Origin: Microbacterium album
GTDB lineage: Bacteria > Actinomycetota > Actinomycetes > Actinomycetales > Microbacteriaceae
DNA length: 64,000 nt
Assembly (NCBI RefSeq): GCF_014643695.1
Contig: NZ_BMJY01000002.1
Span: 254,540 to 318,539 of the forward strand
Direction: 5' to 3'
The translations under genes were made by a program, and so were the position numbers. The notes beneath the pieces were generated by a model. It saw only the letters and a program-made list of their open reading frames with translations. It did not search any database and was not told where the DNA came from. Each line of letters begins with the position of its first letter. Positions within the stretch are counted from its first letter, which is position 1. This document shows, piece after piece, positions 16,380 through 26,524 of the stretch.

Positions 16380-19208
16380 ATGCCCCCCGCCGTCCACGCC
16401 GTCCTCGTCGCGCGCTCCTCGCCCCAGGCCGCCGACCAGCTCGAGCGCACCCTCGCCGCACTGGCCGAACAGCGCCGGCCCGTCGACGCCCTCACCATCG
16501 TCGTGTGCGGCGCGGTCGATCCGCTGCGCCACCTCATCGACCGCTCCGGCGCGGAGGGGGTCATCGCGGCCTCCTCCGGCACCTCTTTCGCCTCGGCCGT
16601 GCGTCTCGCGGCGGCGCGGGTGCCGCAGGGCCGCGCGCTCTGGCTGCTCGCGCAGGACACGCGCCCCGAGCCGGACGCGCTCGCCGCGCTGTCGGGCGCC
16701 CTCGAGCGCGCGCCCTCGGTGGCGATCGCCGCGCCCAAGCTGGTCGACGAGGACGCGCCCGACGTCATCGTCTCGCTCGGCGTGAGCATGACCAGGCTCG
16801 GACGCACCGTCCCGCTCGCGAACGGCGAGTTCGATCAGGGACAGCACGACGCGGATGACGACGTACTCGGCTCCGATGTGCGCGGCGTGCTGCTGCGCAG
16901 CGACGCGCGCGCCGGCCTGCTGCCGGACCCCGCGCTCGCGGGCGCCGACGAGGGGCTCGACATGGGGGTGCGGGCGCGGCTCGCCGGTCGGCGGGTGGCC
17001 CTCGCGCCGGCCGCCCGCATCCACGTCGTGGAGGGCGGTGTCGCGGGGCCGCCGCGGCGGCCCATGGCCCGCGCGTACTCGGTGCGCACGGCCCAGCTGC
17101 ACCGCCGCCTCGCGTACGCGCCCGCGTGGGCCGTGCCGCTGCACTGGCTGTCGTTGCTGCCGCTCGCGCTGTGGAGCACGCTCGTCCACCTCGTCGCGAA
17201 GGCGCCCGCCCGCGTCCCGGCCGAGTGGGCCGCGGCGCTGACGGTCATGCTGCGCCCGGCATCCGTCAGCCGCTCCCGGCGGGCGATCCGCGCCGTGCGC
17301 ACGGGGTCGTGGAGCCAGATCGCGCCGCTCCGGGCGACGCAGGCGCAACTGCGCGAGCGGTACGAGCCGGGCGGGAGCGGTCCCGCCCTGCGACGCGAGC
17401 TGCGCTTCTTCTCGGGCGGAGGGGCCTGGGCGGTGCTCGCCGGTCTCCTCGTGAGCGTCGTCGCCTTCACGCCGGTGCTGGCATGGCCCGTGATCGGGGG
17501 CGGGGCCCTGCTCCCGCTGCGGGAGACGGTTGCGGCGCTGTGGGGCGACGCGGCCTACGGTGTGCGCGCGATCGGCCTGGGCGACGCCACGCCCGCCGAC
17601 CCGTTCGCCGGGATCGTCGCGCTCTTGGGCACCCTGTCGCCCACACGTCCGTCCTACGCGCTCGTCCTGCTGTGGATCCTCGCGCTGCCCCTCGCCGTTC
17701 TCGGCGGGTGGTTCGCCGCGGTGCGCGTGACGGATCGCGCCGGCGTGCGCGCGGCCGTCGCGGCGGTGTGGGCGCTGTCGCCGGCGTTCCTCGCGGCGCT
17801 GGTGGAAGGGCGCCCCGCCGCCGTGCTCGCGCACCTGGTGCTGCCCTGGCTGTTCTTCGCGGCGACGATCGCGCACCGGTCGTGGGGCGCGGCCGGGTCC
17901 GCATCGCTGCTGCTGGTCGCCGTGCTCGCGTGCGCGCCGTCCCTGGCGCCCGCGCTCGCCGCACTGTGGCTGCTCGGACTCGCGCTCGCGCTCGCGTTCC
18001 GGATCCGCCGCGGCTTCATGCGCGTGCTGTGGGTCGCGGTGCCCAGCGTGGTCTTCTTCGCCCCGATCGCGGCGACCCAGCTCTCGCGCGGCAACCCGTG
18101 GGCGCTGCTGGCGGACCCGGGGCGGCCGTGGCCGGGACCCGAGCCCGCCGACCGTGCCACGCTCAGCACGGGTTTCCCGACCGCCGACCCGGGCGGCTGG
18201 GGCGGGCTGCTCGTCTCGCTCGGGATCGACGAGCCCGCCCTCGCACCGGCCGTGTGGGTGCCCCTGCTGCTCGTGCCCCTGGCGCTGCTCGCCCTCGCGG
18301 CGCCCCTCACCCCGAGGTGGCGCATGGGCGCGGGCGCGGTCCTCGTGGCCGTGCTGGGGCTCGCGAGCGCCCAGTTCGTCGCAGGCGTGCAGGTCGCGTC
18401 CTTCGAGTCCACCCCCGTGCCCGTCTGGCCGGGTGCCGCCCTCAGCCTCGCGTGGCTCGGGGCCGCTGTGGCCGCCGCCGTGACCCTCGACACGGGAATC
18501 CGCGCCCGCCGCTTCGCGGCGGTGGCGACGGCGATCGCCACGGTCGGCGTTCTGCTCGTCGCCGCGCCGGCGCTGACGGCGGTGGCGCGCGGTGACGCGG
18601 TGCTGACGAACGGCCCGGCGTCCACCTTGCCCGCCTTCGTCACGGCCCAGGCGGCGGAGGACCGCGATCTGGGCACGCTCCTGCTGTCCGCTCAGGACGA
18701 CGGGGGTGTCGCCGTCCGCGTCGTGTGGGGGGCGAGCGAGACGCTCGGAGGGCAGTCGACGCTGCAGAGCACCGAGACCGCGACCGGCGACGCGGACGCG
18801 CGGCTCGCCGAGCTCGTGAGTGACCTCGTCACGGCGGGCGCGGCCGAGGTGCCGTCCCGCCTGAGCGACGCGGGAGTCGGGTTCGTGCTCCTCGACGCGC
18901 CGCGCGAAGCAGAGAGCGACGCCGCGCGCACGCGCCGGCTCGAGACCATCACGTCCATCGACCAGCGCTCGGGTTTCGTCCGCGTCGGCGAGACGGCCAA
19001 GGGCGTGCTGTGGCGGCTCGACGCGGAACCGGGGCCGCGACCGCCGGCGACCGAGCGCGAGAGCGCTACGGCGCGCCTGGTGGTCGGGTCGCAGCTGGCG
19101 GCGGCGTTCGTCGCGCTCCTGCTGGCGGTGCCGACGTCCGCCTCGATGAGCGCGGCGCGCCGGCTGCCGCGCGTGCTGGGACAGGGCTACGAGGAGGAGA
19201 GACGATGA
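16380..19208 (+). CDS. Large membrane glycosyltransferase, GT2 N-terminal domain
   Basis: This 942-residue protein has a GT2-like N-terminal domain (about residues 1-230; AVLVARSSPQ, LLAQDTRPEP, APKLVDED, AGADEGLDMG) followed by about ten transmembrane helices and a soluble segment around residues 730-900. The canonical DXD is degenerate. Genes of this build sit behind whiB2 in many actinobacteria; they probably act at the membrane on a wall glycan. A TAGGCT box (16365-16370) lies nine bases before ATG 16380. The stop overlaps the next start (ATGA). Confidence 0.75.
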   Translation: MPPAVHAVLVARSSPQAADQLERTLAALAEQRRPVDALTIVVCGAVDPLRHLIDRSGAEGVIAASSGTSFASAVRLAAARVPQGRALWLLAQDTRPEPDALAALSGALERAPSVAIAAPKLVDEDAPDVIVSLGVSMTRLGRTVPLANGEFDQGQHDADDDVLGSDVRGVLLRSDARAGLLPDPALAGADEGLDMGVRARLAGRRVALAPAARIHVVEGGVAGPPRRPMARAYSVRTAQLHRRLAYAPAWAVPLHWLSLLPLALWSTLVHLVAKAPARVPAEWAAALTVMLRPASVSRSRRAIRAVRTGSWSQIAPLRATQAQLRERYEPGGSGPALRRELRFFSGGGAWAVLAGLLVSVVAFTPVLAWPVIGGGALLPLRETVAALWGDAAYGVRAIGLGDATPADPFAGIVALLGTLSPTRPSYALVLLWILALPLAVLGGWFAAVRVTDRAGVRAAVAAVWALSPAFLAALVEGRPAAVLAHLVLPWLFFAATIAHRSWGAAGSASLLLVAVLACAPSLAPALAALWLLGLALALAFRIRRGFMRVLWVAVPSVVFFAPIAATQLSRGNPWALLADPGRPWPGPEPADRATLSTGFPTADPGGWGGLLVSLGIDEPALAPAVWVPLLLVPLALLALAAPLTPRWRMGAGAVLVAVLGLASAQFVAGVQVASFESTPVPVWPGAALSLAWLGAAVAAAVTLDTGIRARRFAAVATAIATVGVLLVAAPALTAVARGDAVLTNGPASTLPAFVTAQAAEDRDLGTLLLSAQDDGGVAVRVVWGASETLGGQSTLQSTETATGDADARLAELVSDLVTAGAAEVPSRLSDAGVGFVLLDAPREAESDAARTRRLETITSIDQRSGFVRVGETAKGVLWRLDAEPGPRPPATERESATARLVVGSQLAAAFVALLLAVPTSASMSAARRLPRVLGQGYEEERR

Positions 19209-20596
19209 CCGCGCCCGCACCGCGCCGCACCCCGAGGGCGCGCCTCGCGCTGGGCGCCGCGGTCGCGGCGGGCGCGGTCGCGGCGAGCATCGGCGCCGCC
19301 GCGCTGCCGTGGCCCGAGGTCTCCGCCGCAGCTCCCGCGCTCGAGGTCACGCCGCTTCCCGCCGAGACGCTCCTGGCGTGCGACGGACCGGTCCTCGCGC
19401 TCGGACGCGCGGCCGAGGAGGCCGCGGGCCTGGCAGTGGCCGCTCCCGCCCGCCTCACGACCGGCAACGACCGCGGCGAGGAGCCTCAGCCGGACGCCAT
19501 GGGTCAGCCGCGCGTGGCAGGCGAGGCGATCGCGGAGCGCTTCGCGCAGCTGCCCGCGGGACGAGAGCCCGTCTCGATCGCGGCGGCGTCGTCGGCGGCC
19601 CCCGACGATCCCGACCTCGCGGGGTTCACGGCGTCCGCGTGCCGCCCCGGCCTCATGGAGTCCTGGATCGTGGGCGGCGACACCACCACCGGCGTCACGG
19701 GCATCCTGCTGCTGGCGAACCCAGGCGACGTCAACGCGACCGTCCGCGTCACCGCCTTCGGCGTCATGGGCGCGCAGACGCCGCCGGGAGCCGACGCGAT
19801 CCCCATCCCCGCGCGCACCCAGGTCGCGCTGCCCCTCGCCGGCCTGGCGGGCGGGGAGCAGCGCCCGGTGCTCCGCGTGACGGCGACGGGCGCCCCGGTG
19901 CGCGCCTCGCTGCAGTCGAGCCTGATCCGGACGCTCGAGCCCGAGGGCGTCGACAGCCAGCCGGCCGTCCGCCCCGCGTCGGCGCACGTCATCCCCGGCG
20001 TACACGTGACGGCGCGGGCCGCCGCCTCCGACAGCGCCGTGACCGTCGTCCGCCTCCTGTCCGAGAGCGACGCCACCGCGACCATCACCGTGGCCGGCGC
20101 GGACAGCCAGGGGCAGGCCCGCGCGCTCGAGCCGGTCCGACTCGAGGCGGGCCGCCCGCTCGAGGTCGAGGTGCCGGGCCTGGCGGAGGGCGACCACACC
20201 GTGGTCGTGTCGGCGGACGCCCCGCTCGTCACGGCCGTCTGGCAGACCACGGGTTTCGGCCCCGGCTCCGACTACGCGTGGCACACTCCCTCTCCGACGA
20301 TCTCGGCCCCGACGATCGTCGCGGTGCCGCCAGGGGAGGGGGCGCGGCTCAGCCTCGCGAACCCGTCGGACGCGGACATCGTCGTCGCGGTGACCGAGGA
20401 CGGCGACGCCCGGGAGACGGTCGTTCCTGCCCGCGGCTCCGCGATCGTCGAGGTGAGCGCCGACCGCATCTACACGGTCGACCCGGGCGGAGCGGACGTG
20501 CACGCGGCCGTGGGCTTCGCGAGCGGCAGCGGGCTCGCCGCCCTCCCCGTCTGGCCGGACGCGGCGCGGCCGCAGCCCGTCGTCGTCTACCCCTGA
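19205..20596 (+). CDS. DUF5719-family secreted or membrane-anchored protein
   Basis: The 463-residue product has one N-terminal hydrophobic segment (residues about 15-40, preceded by Arg residues), so it is exported or anchored. The rest is a repetitive all-beta region, Thr/Val-rich, containing several LLLANPGD- and LSLANPSD-like motifs that suggest tandem beta-sandwich units. The family is known only as DUF5719. Translational coupling to the upstream GT2 (ATGA overlap) implies that the two act together in the envelope. Confidence 0.7.
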   Translation: MTAPAPRRTPRARLALGAAVAAGAVAASIGAAALPWPEVSAAAPALEVTPLPAETLLACDGPVLALGRAAEEAAGLAVAAPARLTTGNDRGEEPQPDAMGQPRVAGEAIAERFAQLPAGREPVSIAAASSAAPDDPDLAGFTASACRPGLMESWIVGGDTTTGVTGILLLANPGDVNATVRVTAFGVMGAQTPPGADAIPIPARTQVALPLAGLAGGEQRPVLRVTATGAPVRASLQSSLIRTLEPEGVDSQPAVRPASAHVIPGVHVTARAAASDSAVTVVRLLSESDATATITVAGADSQGQARALEPVRLEAGRPLEVEVPGLAEGDHTVVVSADAPLVTAVWQTTGFGPGSDYAWHTPSPTISAPTIVAVPPGEGARLSLANPSDADIVVAVTEDGDARETVVPARGSAIVEVSADRIYTVDPGGADVHAAVGFASGSGLAALPVWPDAARPQPVVVYP

Positions 20597-20606
20597 GCCG
20601 AGCGCG

Positions 20607-20637
20607 CGGCTGCGGCGCTCTCCGGCCGCCGCAGCCG
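20607..20637. terminator. Terminator hairpin between convergent genes
   Basis: A perfect 11-bp stem (CGGCTGCGGCG/CGCCGCAGCCG) with a 9-base loop fills the gap between the DUF5719 stop and the stop of the convergent minus-strand gene at 20638. It can serve both directions. Confidence 0.6.
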
Positions 20638-21078
20638 TCAGAGGAAGCGGAAGCGGTCGGGGCCCAGGTCCCACGGATCGCGGTCGAGGTACTCCGCGGC
20701 CGCGCGGAACACCTCGCCCTCGATCATCATGCGCCGGTGCAGCTCGTCCGCACGGTGCAGCCGGCCGAGACGCTCGATGGGCACGCGGTAGAGGACGATC
20801 CGGCGCGCGTCGCGATCGATCGTCCAGCGGGGGATGCCGTCCTCGTCGGCCGCGCGCGGGAGCCGGCCGATCTCGAAGCTCACGTGCCGCAGCTCCGGCC
20901 AGGCCGCACGCAGGTACTCGGCGGCTCCTCCGACCGCGATGTCGAAGCGCTCGACGCGCGTGTCGATGGGCGGCAGCGGCGGTCGGACGACGGGGCTGCG
21001 CCCCTGGCGGCCGTGACGGCCGTGCCGCGCCGCCCGGCCGCGAGGCGCCGGCTTGCGCGCCCGTCCCCAGATCGACAT
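20638..21078 (-). CDS. Rv3259-like small protein of the metallopeptidase-like (PF06262) group
   Basis: The 146-residue product has a basic N-terminus and a core with RRIVLYRVPIERLGR, then ELHRRMMIEGEVFRAAAEYL and DPWDLGPDRF. This resembles M. tuberculosis Rv3259, which is often named metallopeptidase family protein. The HExxH zinc motif that defines active members is not present (the region reads LHRRM), so peptidase activity is doubtful. The start is ATG 21078 with TAGGGT six bases upstream, hence a leaderless transcript. Its place beside DUF3499 and whiB2 is conserved. Confidence 0.7.
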   Translation of the reverse strand: MSIWGRARKPAPRGRAARHGRHGRQGRSPVVRPPLPPIDTRVERFDIAVGGAAEYLRAAWPELRHVSFEIGRLPRAADEDGIPRWTIDRDARRIVLYRVPIERLGRLHRADELHRRMMIEGEVFRAAAEYLDRDPWDLGPDRFRFL

Positions 21079-21084
21079 GGCTCC

Positions 21085-21090
21085 ACCCTA
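21085..21090 (-). promoter_or_regulatory. -10 box TAGGGT, leaderless Rv3259-like gene
   Basis: TAGGGT is separated from ATG 21078 by the six bases GGAGCC. The same string, TAGGGTGGAGCC, also precedes the GTG of the AlkZ-like gene at 62247. Confidence 0.5.
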
Positions 21091-21168
21091 CGCCGCGCGG
21101 CGGCGGCCGGCCGCGATCCGGATCCCGCGTGCGCGGCGAGGCGCCGGCGCGTGGGCACCGCACGCGCC

Positions 21169-21174
21169 TATCGT
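21169..21174 (+). promoter_or_regulatory. -10 box TATCGT before the DUF3499 gene
   Basis: TATCGT ends eight bases before ATG 21183, giving a leaderless or nearly leaderless message. Confidence 0.45.
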
Positions 21175-21182
21175 TGACCACG

Positions 21183-21389
21183 ATGCGTGAGAGAGTGTGC
21201 TCCAAGGTCGGCTGCGCGCGCGAAGCCGTGACCACCCTGACCTACGACTACAGGGACCAGATGGCCGCGCTCGGCCCGCTCGGCGCGGCGAACGACCCGC
21301 ACGCGCACGACCTGTGCGCGATCCACACCGATCGACTGTCGGTCCCGCAGGGGTGGACCGTGGTGAGGCACGCCACGCTGGTCTCCTGA
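21183..21389 (+). CDS. DUF3499 small zinc-ribbon-like protein
   Basis: This 68-residue protein matches the DUF3499 family (Rv3258c). Cysteines at CSKVGC near the N-terminus and a later HDLCAIH segment form a likely zinc-binding set. The YDYRDQMAALGPL stretch is typical of the family. Function is unknown. It is conserved beside whiB2 and mannose-metabolism genes in actinobacteria. ATG is chosen by the TATCGT box just upstream. Confidence 0.85.
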   Translation: MRERVCSKVGCAREAVTTLTYDYRDQMAALGPLGAANDPHAHDLCAIHTDRLSVPQGWTVVRHATLVS

Positions 21390-21402
21390 GCGCGCGAGCC
21401 CG

Positions 21403-22257
21403 TCACCGGGCCAGGCGCGCGACGAGCTCGGCGCGCGCCGCGAGGGCCCGCAGTTCGCGATCGCGCCGGGCTGCGACCACGGCGCGCAGCAGCGTCTCCG
21501 GATCGGCGTGCGGAACGGGGGAGACGAACGGCCGCACCTCCGCGGCCAGTTCCGTCGCGAGGCGGGCGCGCGCGGTCGGGTGCATCCGCTCGGCCCCCGC
21601 GACGAACTGCGCCATGCGCCGGCCCAGCCGGTCCGGCATCCGTGCGACGTCCGCGACCGCAGCCCACTCCTCCAGCCCCGCCGGGAGGGGTACAGGCCGC
21701 TCGGCGAGCGGCGGCGTGCGCGTGCGCTCCGCGTAGGTCCCCGCGACGAGGTCCCCGAGGCGCTGCGAGCGGGGCGTGAAGATGCCCACGAGCAGGGCGA
21801 GACCCCCGAGGGTCATGTACACCTCCAGCACGCCCAGCAGCGAGCGGATGAAGGCGTGCCGGAAGGAGATCGCGCCCCCGTCGGCGCGCACGATCCTGGC
21901 CCCCACGGCCAGTTTGCCCAGGCTGCGCCCCCGCGTGACCGTCTCGACGGCGGTCGGGACGACGACCAGCAGGAGCACGAGCAGGGCGATGGCGAGGATC
22001 TGCAGCACGTTCAAGGGCAGCGTCCCGGCGCTGGCGAGCCCCAGCAGCGCGAGCATGAGCAGGAGGTACGTCGCGAGGGTGACGGCCACGTCGATCGCCG
22101 CCCCGGCCACGCGCAGGATGAGACCGATCGGCTGCACGTCGAGCGCGACGGCCTCGCCCGTGAGCACCTCGTCGTGCACGACGACCGCTGCGCGCTCGCC
22201 CTGCCGAGGCCGGCCGTCGCGGGCCGGGGGCCGGTCGGTGACGGCTCCAGTCGACAT
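21403..22257 (-). CDS. RDD-family membrane protein
   Basis: The 284-residue product has about four transmembrane helices between residues 45 and 165, including the conserved TRGRSLGKLAVGARIVR loop and a late GDLVAGTY segment typical of RDD proteins. The C-terminal 100 residues are cytoplasmic and helical. It is divergent from the SpoIIM gene. RDD and SpoIIM neighbours of a MoxR/DUF58 pair recur in actinobacteria (Rv3692-Rv3695). Its role is not established; some RDD proteins act as cation exchangers. Confidence 0.8.
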   Translation of the reverse strand: MSTGAVTDRPPARDGRPRQGERAAVVVHDEVLTGEAVALDVQPIGLILRVAGAAIDVAVTLATYLLLMLALLGLASAGTLPLNVLQILAIALLVLLLVVVPTAVETVTRGRSLGKLAVGARIVRADGGAISFRHAFIRSLLGVLEVYMTLGGLALLVGIFTPRSQRLGDLVAGTYAERTRTPPLAERPVPLPAGLEEWAAVADVARMPDRLGRRMAQFVAGAERMHPTARARLATELAAEVRPFVSPVPHADPETLLRAVVAARRDRELRALAARAELVARLAR

Positions 22258-22260
22258 GCG

Positions 22261-22266
22261 TACAGT
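22261..22266 (+). promoter_or_regulatory. -10 box TACAGT before the SpoIIM gene
   Basis: TACAGT is followed by seven bases and then GTG 22274, and no ribosome-binding site is visible. This box sets the GTG start of the SpoIIM-like gene. Confidence 0.5.
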
Positions 22267-22273
22267 TAATCAG

Positions 22274-23269
22274 GTGGACCTCGACGCCCTCGCCACCGCC
22301 CGCCGCGCGGAATGGGAGCGACTCGACGACCTCTCGAAGCGCCGCCGCCTCACGGGCGAGGAGGTGGACGAGCTCGTCGCGCGCTATCAGGCCGCCTCGG
22401 CCGACCTGGCCGACATCAAGACGACCGCGGGACGGACGCCGCACGGGGAACACCTGTCGGCCATGCTCGCCCGCGCGCGGCTCGCGCTGACCGGCGCGCA
22501 GGAGAACGTGCTGCGGCAGCTGCCCCGGTTCTTCCTGCACCAGCTGCCGGCCGCGCTCTACCGGGTGCGCTGGACCACGCTGGTCGTCGCTCTGGCGTTC
22601 CTCGCGACGGGCGCCGTCTCGGCGCTGTGGATCTCGGGCGATCCCGCGCTCATCGCCACGCTCGGCAGCGAGGCGCAGCTCGAGCGCTACGCCGAGCACG
22701 ACTTCACCGAGTACTACACCGAGAACCCCGCCGCGGTGTTCGCGGGCATGGTGTGGACCAACAACGCGTGGATCGCGGCGCAGTGCGTCCTGTTCGGCGT
22801 CACGGGGATCTTCCCCGTCTACGTGCTCGTGCAGAACGCCGTGGGGCTCGGGACGTCGGCGGCGGTCATGACCGCGTACGACCGGCTCGACGTCATGATC
22901 CTCTACATCCTCCCGCACGGCCTGCTCGAGCTGACGTGCATCTTCGTCGCGGCCGCCGCAGGTCTGCACGTGTTCTGGGCGTGGGTGGCGCCGGGACCGC
23001 GGACACGCGGGACGGCTCTGGCCCAGGAAGGACGCGCGCTCGCGACCGTCGCGATCGGCCTCGTGTTCGCGCTCGCCCTCGCGGGCGTCGTGGAGGGCTT
23101 CGTCACGGGTCAGCCGTGGCCGTGGTGGATCAAGATCGGCATCGGCGCCCTCGCGCTCGGCGTGCTCCTGTTCGTGATGCTCGTGCCCGGGCGCCGCGCG
23201 GCGCGCGCGGGCGAGACGGGCGACCTCGGCGAGTACGAGGCGGGCGCCACGCGCCTCGTCGCCGGCTGA
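22274..23269 (+). CDS. SpoIIM-like membrane protein
   Basis: The 331-residue protein has a charged N-terminal helix bundle (residues 1-100; WERLDDLSKRRRLTGEEVDEL) and then five or six transmembrane helices. The core resembles stage II sporulation protein M (GMVWTNNAWIAAQCVLFGVTGIFPVYVLVQNAVGLG and HGLLELTCIF). The gene starts at GTG 22274 behind a TACAGT box. Non-sporulating actinobacteria keep this family next to RDD and MoxR/DUF58 genes; an envelope or peptidoglycan role is suspected, not shown. Confidence 0.85.
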   Translation: MDLDALATARRAEWERLDDLSKRRRLTGEEVDELVARYQAASADLADIKTTAGRTPHGEHLSAMLARARLALTGAQENVLRQLPRFFLHQLPAALYRVRWTTLVVALAFLATGAVSALWISGDPALIATLGSEAQLERYAEHDFTEYYTENPAAVFAGMVWTNNAWIAAQCVLFGVTGIFPVYVLVQNAVGLGTSAAVMTAYDRLDVMILYILPHGLLELTCIFVAAAAGLHVFWAWVAPGPRTRGTALAQEGRALATVAIGLVFALALAGVVEGFVTGQPWPWWIKIGIGALALGVLLFVMLVPGRRAARAGETGDLGEYEAGATRLVAG

Positions 23270-23285
23270 GGCGGGCGCCCGCGGG

Positions 23286-24077
23286 TCAGCTGCGCTTCGA
23301 GGAGACGTCGAAGAGCGCCTTGTACGCCCAACCGGCCAGCAGCGCGCCGACGATGGGGAACACGATGAACACCCAGAGCTGGGCGAGCGCCTCGCCGCCG
23401 CCGTAGATGGCCGAGGCGATCGAGCGCGCCGGGTTCACGGACGTGTTGTCCACCGGGATGCTGATGAAGTGGATGAGTGCGAGCGCGAGCCCGATCGCCA
23501 GGCCCGCGAGCGGCGTGCCGCGCGTCGGATGCGTCACGCCCAGGATGATCAGCAGGAACAGGCCCGTGAGGATGACCTCGGCGATGATGGCGGCCACCAT
23601 CCCGAAGCCCGCGGGCGACGCGCCGTCCCACCCGTTGCTGGCGAAGCCCGCGTCCTGTGCGGTGCCGAGCCAACCGGCGGGTCCGAACAGGCCGATGAGG
23701 ACGAGCAGGGTCGTCGCGATGACGCCGCCGACGACCTGCGCGGCGATGTAGCCGCCCGTCTCGCGCCACGGGAAGCGCCCGGCCGCCGCGAGCCCGAGCG
23801 TGACCGCGGGGTTGAAGTGGCCGCCCGAGATGGGACCGAACGCGTACGCCCCGACGACCACGCTGAGTCCGAACGCGAGCGCGACCGCGGTGTAGACCGC
23901 AGCGGGGGTGTCCGAGAAGTGATGGGACGCGAACACGGCGGTGCCGACCCCGCCGAGCACGAGCAGGAGCGTGCCGAAGGCCTCGGCCGCGAGCTTCGCG
24001 CTCGTCGCGGGCGCGGGCGGAGGCGTGTGGGCGAGCTCGGTCGGCTCGACCGGCGATTCGGGGTTCGGATCGGACAT
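23286..24077 (-). CDS. aqpZ: Aquaporin (MIP family)
   Basis: The 263-residue channel has six transmembrane helices and both NPA boxes: GGHFNPAVTLG in the first half and NTSVNPARS in the second. The selectivity-filter His (ALIHFISIPV) and Arg (NPARS) match water-selective AqpZ rather than the glycerol facilitator. A Pro-rich 25-residue N-terminal tail precedes helix 1. AGAGGAAT just upstream supports ATG 24077. It sits between the SpoIIM and DUF58 genes, an insertion into an otherwise conserved module. A role in osmotic response is inferred. Confidence 0.9.
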   Translation of the reverse strand: MSDPNPESPVEPTELAHTPPPAPATSAKLAAEAFGTLLLVLGGVGTAVFASHHFSDTPAAVYTAVALAFGLSVVVGAYAFGPISGGHFNPAVTLGLAAAGRFPWRETGGYIAAQVVGGVIATTLLVLIGLFGPAGWLGTAQDAGFASNGWDGASPAGFGMVAAIIAEVILTGLFLLIILGVTHPTRGTPLAGLAIGLALALIHFISIPVDNTSVNPARSIASAIYGGGEALAQLWVFIVFPIVGALLAGWAYKALFDVSSKRS

Positions 24078-24166
24078 GGGATTCCTCTCGTCCTGGCGGG
24101 CGACCTGGTCGCTGACTGCATCGTGCCAGGGCCGCCCCGTCAGCGGCAAGGCCCTGTCGGGGCGGG

Positions 24167-25483
24167 TCAGAGCCGCCCGGCGGCTTTGAGGGCGAGGTAG
24201 CGGTCGGCGATGCGCGGCGGCAGGTCGTCCGGCGAGGCCGCGAGCGACTCGGCGCCGGCGCGGGAGACGGCGCGCGCGACGCGCTCGGCGGTCCGCAGGG
24301 CCGCCTCGGCAGCCGCCGCGCGGTACAGCTCGTCGCTGGATCCGCCGCCGCGAGCGATCCGCTCGAGGTCCGCGTCGGTCGCGGTGCCGACCAGGACGGC
24401 GCCGGCCCGACGGGACGCCGCGGTGTGGGCCAGCGCCCCGAGGAAGCCGCGCGCGGCCTCGGGCGATTCCTGCGCCGTCAGCAGCACCAGCAGCGAGGGA
24501 TGCGGCGCGAGCGCGCGCGCCTGCGCGAACGCGGCGTCCCAGTCCGTGTCGATCAGCTGTGCGTCCACGGGGGCGAGCGCGTCGGCGATCGCGGGCATCA
24601 GGGCACTCCCGTCGACGCCCGTCACGCGGGCGCGCAGGGCGCGGTCGAACGCGACGAGATGCACGTGGTCGCCGGCGCGGGAGGCGAGCGCCGCCAGCAG
24701 CATGGCGGCCTCGAACGCCGCGTCGAGGCGGGTGCCGTCGCCGACGCGCGTCGCGGCGGTGCGGCCCGTGTCGATCAGGATCACGACGTGGCGGTCGCGC
24801 TCCGGCCGCCACGTGCGCAGCATCGTCGTGCCCGCCCGCGCCGTCGCGCGCCAGTCGATCGAGCGGACGTCGTCGCCGCGCACGTACTCGCGCAGCGAGT
24901 CGAACTCGGTGCCCTGTCCCCGCACCTGCACGCTCGTGCTGCCGTCGAGCTCGCGCAGGCGCGCGATCCGCGACGGCAGGTGGCGCCGCGCGCGGAACGG
25001 CGGCAGCACCCGGACCGCGGCGGGCGCTTCGAGCACCCGCTGACGCCCGGCCAGGCCCAGGGGTCCCGCCGCGCGCGCGGCGACGAACTCGGTGCGCAGC
25101 TCGCCCCGGCGGCGCGGCAGCAGCGCGATCCTCGCGGTGCGCGACTCGCGCGGGGGGATGGAGAGCCGCACCCGCGCGGGCTGTGCCCCGGCGGTCGGCT
25201 GCCACGCGTCGCGGATCGTGGCACGGATGCGCCGCGCGCCGCGGTTGACGACGCGGAGCCGGAGCTCGGCCGGCTCGCCCAGGCGCGCTCGCGCGGGGAG
25301 CGCGCGGTCGATCGCGAGCGCGCGGGGGTCGGGGGCGAGCAGCGCGTCCATCGCCACGGCGGCGGCGCAGAACGCCAGCCAGGCCGCCAGCACGATCCAC
25401 GGGTCTGCGCCGAGCGCCGTCAGCGGCACGAGCGGCAGGAGGCCGGCGGCGACGAGCCAGGGGAGCAGGGCGGTGACGTACAC
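24167..25483 (-). CDS. DUF58-domain protein, MoxR partner
   Basis: The 438-residue product has two N-terminal transmembrane helices, a beta-rich middle part and the DUF58 signature (EFDSLREYVRGDDVRSIDWRATAR), followed by a von Willebrand A-like domain (VVILIDTGR). DUF58 proteins work with MoxR AAA ATPases, probably as substrates or scaffolds in complex maturation. GTG 25483 begins 11 bases after the MoxR stop and puts a hydrophobic segment at residue 2; no better start exists. It is the last gene of the minus-strand operon. Compare Rv3693. Confidence 0.85.
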   Translation of the reverse strand: MYVTALLPWLVAAGLLPLVPLTALGADPWIVLAAWLAFCAAAVAMDALLAPDPRALAIDRALPARARLGEPAELRLRVVNRGARRIRATIRDAWQPTAGAQPARVRLSIPPRESRTARIALLPRRRGELRTEFVAARAAGPLGLAGRQRVLEAPAAVRVLPPFRARRHLPSRIARLRELDGSTSVQVRGQGTEFDSLREYVRGDDVRSIDWRATARAGTTMLRTWRPERDRHVVILIDTGRTAATRVGDGTRLDAAFEAAMLLAALASRAGDHVHLVAFDRALRARVTGVDGSALMPAIADALAPVDAQLIDTDWDAAFAQARALAPHPSLLVLLTAQESPEAARGFLGALAHTAASRRAGAVLVGTATDADLERIARGGGSSDELYRAAAAEAALRTAERVARAVSRAGAESLAASPDDLPPRIADRYLALKAAGRL

Positions 25484-25494
25484 GGGGATCCGGA

Positions 25495-26454
<960 letters not shown>

Positions 26455-26524
26455 GCGGGGTTCCTCTCGACGGGGCGTGGGCACGCGGGTGGGTGGAAGG
26501 GGCGGAGGAGAAGGGGGCGGGCAC

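Noticed and set aside
16287..19220. 977-codon open frame opposite the membrane GT2
   Set aside because: Low-complexity Arg/Gly/Glu product, exactly antisense to a gene with clear transmembrane helices and operon coupling.
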